Source: Bin5 sp965261695 (lineage in GTDB: Bacteria; Chloroflexota; Anaerolineae; Caldilineales; Caldilineaceae). Taken from it: a stretch of 64,000 bases of DNA. The DNA lies in NCBI GenBank assembly GCA_965261695.1, contig OZ253474.1, forward strand, positions 1,550,001 through 1,614,000. The letters are read 5' to 3'. The notes beneath the pieces were generated by a model, which was given only the letters and a program-made list of their open reading frames with translations, did no database searches and was not told the DNA's origin. Shown here piece by piece: positions 61,054-64,000 of this stretch (position 1 is the first letter of the stretch; each line of letters opens with the position of its first letter). Both the position numbers and the translations under genes were made by a program.

Positions 61054-61386
61054 TCAACGCGGATAGCAAGAAGTTAATCTCGGCGAATCTGAACCGTGCT
61101 CTATTATCCAGGCACTCCGAACCGTAGCTTGCTTTCCACGCCATTCAAGCCAGAAGTCTACAATGTAACGTTGGCCGTACACGTCACGTCGTCCTAGTTG
61201 GGCATCGTGTGTCTTGACGGCCTCCAATAGGACATTTCGAAACTCTTGCGCATCGTCAAGAGTCATATCGAAGGCGGCTGCGAAAAGGCGAGCCTTGTGT
61301 CTCCCATGTTCATGCGTCGAACTGAGGCAGTAATCCCGCAGTTTGCGAATGTCTACGACGGCATTTTCAGCATCGGGTACCCTCAT
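61054..61386 (-). CDS. DUF6883 domain protein
   Basis: The 110-residue product starts at ATG 61386 behind GGTGAAGAG. It matches the DUF6883 pattern: VPDAENAVVDIRKLRDYCLS, then GRHKARLFAAAFDMTLDDAQ and a strand-rich C-terminus with QRYIVDFWLEW and VRSAWIIEHGSDSPRLTSCY. The family is widespread in mobile and polymorphic-toxin contexts and is of unknown biochemistry. It is followed closely by a DUF4926 gene. Confidence 0.8.
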   Translation of the reverse strand: MRVPDAENAVVDIRKLRDYCLSSTHEHGRHKARLFAAAFDMTLDDAQEFRNVLLEAVKTHDAQLGRRDVYGQRYIVDFWLEWRGKQATVRSAWIIEHGSDSPRLTSCYPR

Positions 61387-61452
61387 CTCTTCACCGAATA
61401 ATTGCGAAAGAAGCACCCTCGTTCTATTTCGTGCCGGAGCAGACCGATTAGC

Positions 61453-61798
61453 CTATAGTGGAGGCGGATTGTCAAGACAAAAGTAGGTCATCCCTCGGAT
61501 AGGAACTCCATCCTTCTCGTACCGATCGAATGCCCATACTCGAACATGTTCCAATAGAACCTGCCAAAGTATTAGTCCAAAAAAACCTGCCAGCGGCGTC
61601 AGCGTCGTTTTGGCATGCGACTTCCAAGATCGGTTGAAACACAGTTCCGTCCCAATCGGAACCGGGAATCCAGCTTGAAGTCTCGATATTTGACCTCTCA
61701 ACACGAGAGTTCAACTCGTCGTAGACAGCATTGAACTCCGCGTCGCTTAAACGACCTCGCCAAATGTCATAATTGTTTCGGTGCGGCACATCAGCCAT
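61453..61798 (-). pseudogene. Small WxGTVFQP-type protein, homopolymer frameshift
   Basis: The first frame from ATG 61798 reads LNSRVERSNIETSSWIPGSD then WDGTVFQPILEVACQNDADA; the family then continues in a second frame as GFFGLILWQVLLEHVRVWAF followed by DRYEKDGVPIRGMTYFCLD. The switch falls at a run of seven A residues at 61579-61585 (T7 on the coding strand). With six, the reading would be AAGRFFGLILW. Whole, it would be about 115 residues and matches small proteins of unknown function found beside polymorphic toxins and phage genes. An ATG at 61828 would add ten residues. Confidence 0.75.
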
Positions 61799-61984
61799 GT
61801 ATGACTCTGATTTGAGAGAATAAAGCATCCATGCTCTCCTGCATTCCAGTTTCGAGTTGTAACCAGTTACATTCTACCATCGAATAGATGTGCTTTCAAT
61901 CTGAGCAGCCGGCGCTCGGTTGGACAAGCCAGGCGTTTTGACGTTCAATAGAAGCCAACCCCTTCCTCCACCGGAGCGCTGCCC

Positions 61985-63223
61985 TTGTCCCGCTCGCACG
62001 ACCCCTACGCCGCCTTCCGCATTCGCGACTACCGCCTCTATGTGGTCGGCTGGCTGGTAGCGCTGATCGGAACCCGCGTCCAGAGCATCGCCATCGCCTG
62101 GGAGATCTACCAGCGCACGGGCGAGGCGCTCTCGTTGGGGCTGGTGGGGCTGGCCCAGGCCCTGCCGGTGATGCTCCTGGCCCTGCCGGCGGGGCTGCTG
62201 GCTGATCGTTACGAGCGGCGGCGGCTCTCGATTATCAGCCTGCTGGGGATGACCGTAACGTCGCTGGCGCTGGCCGTCTTCTCCATCGCGGAAGGGCCGG
62301 TGGGCTGGATGTACGCGCTGCTCTCTCTGGACGCCACCGCCATGACGTTGGGCCGCCCGGCGCGCGTGGCGCTGCTGCCGCAACTGGTGCCGGCGGAGAC
62401 CTTCCCCAACGCGGTCACCTGGAACACGAGTCTCATGCACCTGGCATCGGTGGGCGGGCCGGCGCTCGGCGGCTTCGTCATTGTGGTCAGTTTGCCTGGC
62501 GCTTATGTCATCGCGGCGGCGAGTTCGCTGTGGCTGGCCTTTGTGCTGAGCCGCATTCGGTTCCGCCCGGTGGATGAGCTGCCCGAACCGGCCAACTGGC
62601 AGACATTCGTGGCCGGGATCCGGTTCGTGTGGGACAAGCGCATTCTGCTCACGCTGATGTCGCTGGACCTGTTCGCGGTGCTGCTGGGCGGGGCGGTCTT
62701 TCTGCTGCCGATCTTCGCCAAAGAAATCTTGCACGTGGGCGAGACCGGCTTCGGCTATCTGCGCGCCGCGCCGGCCGTAGGCGCGTTCTGCATGGCGTTC
62801 GCCATGATCTATCTGCCGCCGATGCGACAGGCCGGACGCACACTGCTGCTGGCGGTGGCCGGTTTCGGCGTGGCGACGATCTTCTTCGGCTTCTCGCAGG
62901 ACTTCACCCTCTCGTGGGTCATGCTCTTTCTGACGGGCGCGCTGGACAACATCAGCATGGTGGTGCGCCAGACGCTGACGCAGCTGATGACGCCGGACCG
63001 GATGCGGGGGCGGGTTTCGGCGGTGAGCAGCATCTTCATCGGCGCGTCGAATGAGTTGGGCGGCTTCGAGTCGGGGCTGGTGGCGCATTGGTTCGGGCCC
63101 CTCATTTCGGTGGTCAGCGGCGGGATCGGCACGCTCCTGGTCGTGGCCGGCACGGCGGCGTTGTCACCGCAGCTATTGCGGCTGGGCGCGCTGCACGAGG
63201 CGCGCGCCGAGGATGAAGCGTGA
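61985..63223 (+). CDS. Major facilitator superfamily transporter
   Basis: The 412-residue protein has 12 probable spans of the MFS drug/efflux type (DHA-like). The first spans carry RDYRLYVVGWLVALIGTRVQ and IAWEIYQRTGEALSLGLVGL; the conserved loop 2-3 reads GLLADRYERRRLSI, matching the GxLaDrxGrkxxl pattern. The start appears to be TTG 61985 behind GGAGCG; no ATG precedes the first span. It stands alone, transcribed away from the DUF6883 pair. The substrate is not known. Confidence 0.9.
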   Translation: MSRSHDPYAAFRIRDYRLYVVGWLVALIGTRVQSIAIAWEIYQRTGEALSLGLVGLAQALPVMLLALPAGLLADRYERRRLSIISLLGMTVTSLALAVFSIAEGPVGWMYALLSLDATAMTLGRPARVALLPQLVPAETFPNAVTWNTSLMHLASVGGPALGGFVIVVSLPGAYVIAAASSLWLAFVLSRIRFRPVDELPEPANWQTFVAGIRFVWDKRILLTLMSLDLFAVLLGGAVFLLPIFAKEILHVGETGFGYLRAAPAVGAFCMAFAMIYLPPMRQAGRTLLLAVAGFGVATIFFGFSQDFTLSWVMLFLTGALDNISMVVRQTLTQLMTPDRMRGRVSAVSSIFIGASNELGGFESGLVAHWFGPLISVVSGGIGTLLVVAGTAALSPQLLRLGALHEARAEDEA

Positions 63224-63247
63224 ACGACGGCCGTTTTTCTCCATAAG

Positions 63248-63503
63248 ATGGAAGGAAAGCAGGACAACACAACCAAGAGATTCTACATCTCATGTCCCGA
63301 TTGTGGACACATCAACGAAGACCGGTACCGTCCATCGACTAGGGTTCGTTGACAATTGTCTGAACTGTGATTCATGTGATTATGTGATTGGGATGATTAA
63401 CGGCCCCGGCGCAGATCTCGGTTTTCGTTCACGAAAATCAGGCGAAACACAGTCCGGTTCTGCCCGCAGGCAACCTGAAGATGTCACCTTTTTGACCAAT
63501 TAG
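63248..63503 (+). pseudogene. Zinc-ribbon protein, probable frameshift
   Basis: From ATG 63248 the frame reads TTKRFYISCPDCGHINEDRY and stops at 63350-63352. In a second frame from about 63340 the sequence RLGFVDNCLNCDSCDYVIGM continues with three more Cys and runs to 63503. Joined, the two give a CPxC...CLNC zinc ribbon of about 85 residues. The join falls at TCGACTAGGGTT. I do not recognise the family beyond the ribbon. It could also be two unrelated short frames. Confidence 0.45.
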
Positions 63504-63691
63504 TCAAAGGTCAACGGAACCTAATCTGTCGCTGGACGAATTTGACGATGAATAGCTCGAACGAGCGACGGCGACCACCTGCCAACTGTGCGGGGTCAAG
63601 TTAGGTTATTGACAACGCATATATAATGGAATTGCATAAAAACTTCCACTAACAAATCTTTCCATACTCTACAACTTGATGGAGACGACTC

Positions 63692-64000
63692 TTGAAGATC
63701 AGCACAATTCTCGACCACATAGACGCCGGCTCAATGGCCCTTCCCGAATTCCAACGAGGCTATGTCTGGAACCGGAATCAGGTACGCGATCTTATGAATT
63801 CATTATACCGTAAGTACCCGGTGGGAAGCCTGTTAGTATGGGAGACCAAAACCGAGAGCGCCACAAGGCGGGGAGAGGCGCCCCTTCCCGCAGGAACAGT
63901 GAAGTTGATCTTGGACGGGCAGCAGCGAATGACTACCCTATACGGAATCATTCGCGGCAAGTCCCCAGCCTTTTTTGATGGAAGACAAGAGACATTCACT
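63692..64000 (+). CDS. DUF262 (GmrSD-type) protein, 5' part
   Basis: The start is probably TTG 63692, 8 nt after GGAG; the frame runs off the window end. The 103 visible residues are a DUF262 N-terminus: LPEFQRGYVWNRNQVRDLMN, then YPVGSLLVWE and the catalytic-type DGQQRMTTLYG. DUF262 is the nuclease or NTPase part of GmrSD-like type IV restriction systems acting on modified DNA, and occurs in many defence proteins. The remaining gene, possibly with a DUF1524 HNH domain, lies outside. TATAAT at 63622-63627 could be its -10 box, but no well-spaced -35 is seen. Confidence 0.85.
   Translation, partial: MKISTILDHIDAGSMALPEFQRGYVWNRNQVRDLMNSLYRKYPVGSLLVWETKTESATRRGEAPLPAGTVKLILDGQQRMTTLYGIIRGKSPAFFDGRQETFT

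Noticed and set aside
63609..63627. TTGACA followed by TATATAAT as a promoter for the DUF262 gene
   Set aside because: The two boxes are only about 7 bp apart, far from the 16-18 bp needed; only the TATAAT may be a real -10 box.
1..64000. CRISPR arrays
   Set aside because: Repeats with regular 25-40-nt spacing and unique spacers were not seen; the repeats found are tandem or irregularly spaced.
1..64000. tRNA or rRNA genes
   Set aside because: No cloverleaf with the GGTTCRA-type T-loop in context, and no rRNA-like conserved stretch, was noticed by eye; a covariance search would be needed for certainty.

Overview
The window looks like a GC-rich bacterial chromosome segment, most likely from an uncultured Chloroflexota lineage of the Caldilinea type. 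This is an inference from gene content, not from a marker gene: paired TldD/PmbA proteins, DUF2089 with SHOCT-like ABC operons, XRE-MmyB regulators, sulfatases, tandem gamma-glutamyltransferases, and several peptide-type ABC transporters with Tat-lipoprotein binding proteins. No rRNA or tRNA gene and no CRISPR array was seen.

Layout. 1-1.87 kb is a gene-poor, repeat-rich stretch. 1.87-10.9 kb holds a broken sulfatase, an AlbA_2/ATPase-type regulator, a LOG-family protein, an adenosine-deaminase-type hydrolase, a small monooxygenase-like protein and two gamma-glutamyltransferases. 10.9-17.0 kb is an accessory island. An XRE-MmyB regulator sits beside a perfect 42-bp palindrome, and a second, imperfect copy of that operator lies 3.3 kb away. 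Around them are small membrane proteins, a secreted protein with a threefold repeat, and decayed genes. 17.0-25.97 kb holds an intact sulfatase, an AT-rich ATPase plus putative-nuclease pair (the best candidate for an undescribed defence module), a catabolic cluster (broken PhyH oxygenase, enolase-superfamily dehydratase, RraA), two coupled tiny membrane proteins, an XTP/dITP pyrophosphatase and a PRPP synthetase.

26.2-40.4 kb is a rearranged region of peptide-type ABC transporter genes. Copies lie on both strands, several with in-frame stops or truncations. Among them are a Gfo/Idh oxidoreductase, cupins, an intact ATPase, a B12-type radical SAM protein, a binding protein and a permease. 40.8-45.5 kb is an envelope-stress-like operon: DUF2089, a large self-similar DUF4097-like protein, an ABC-2 exporter and a SHOCT-like protein. 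45.7-46.4 kb contains a strong promoter, a structured region and an intrinsic terminator, which together suggest a small RNA, followed by a SWIM zinc-finger gene. 46.6-51.5 kb is housekeeping: a YbhN-like membrane protein, an M16 peptidase, RecF and an alanyl-tRNA editing protein. 51.5-55.5 kb is a leftward ABC-2 exporter operon with its own GbsR/MarR-type regulator and a clear promoter/operator. 55.9-60.7 kb holds an aldo/keto reductase, an IS630-type element inserted exactly at its stop codon, and TldD/PmbA. 60.8-64 kb holds a DUF6883/DUF4926 pair, frameshifted small genes, an MFS transporter and the start of a DUF262 (GmrSD-type) gene running off the end.

A recurring theme is gene decay. 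At least five genes carry frameshifts and several others carry single in-frame stops whose homologous positions are ordinary residues. Real pseudogenes and consensus errors cannot be told apart from this sequence alone.
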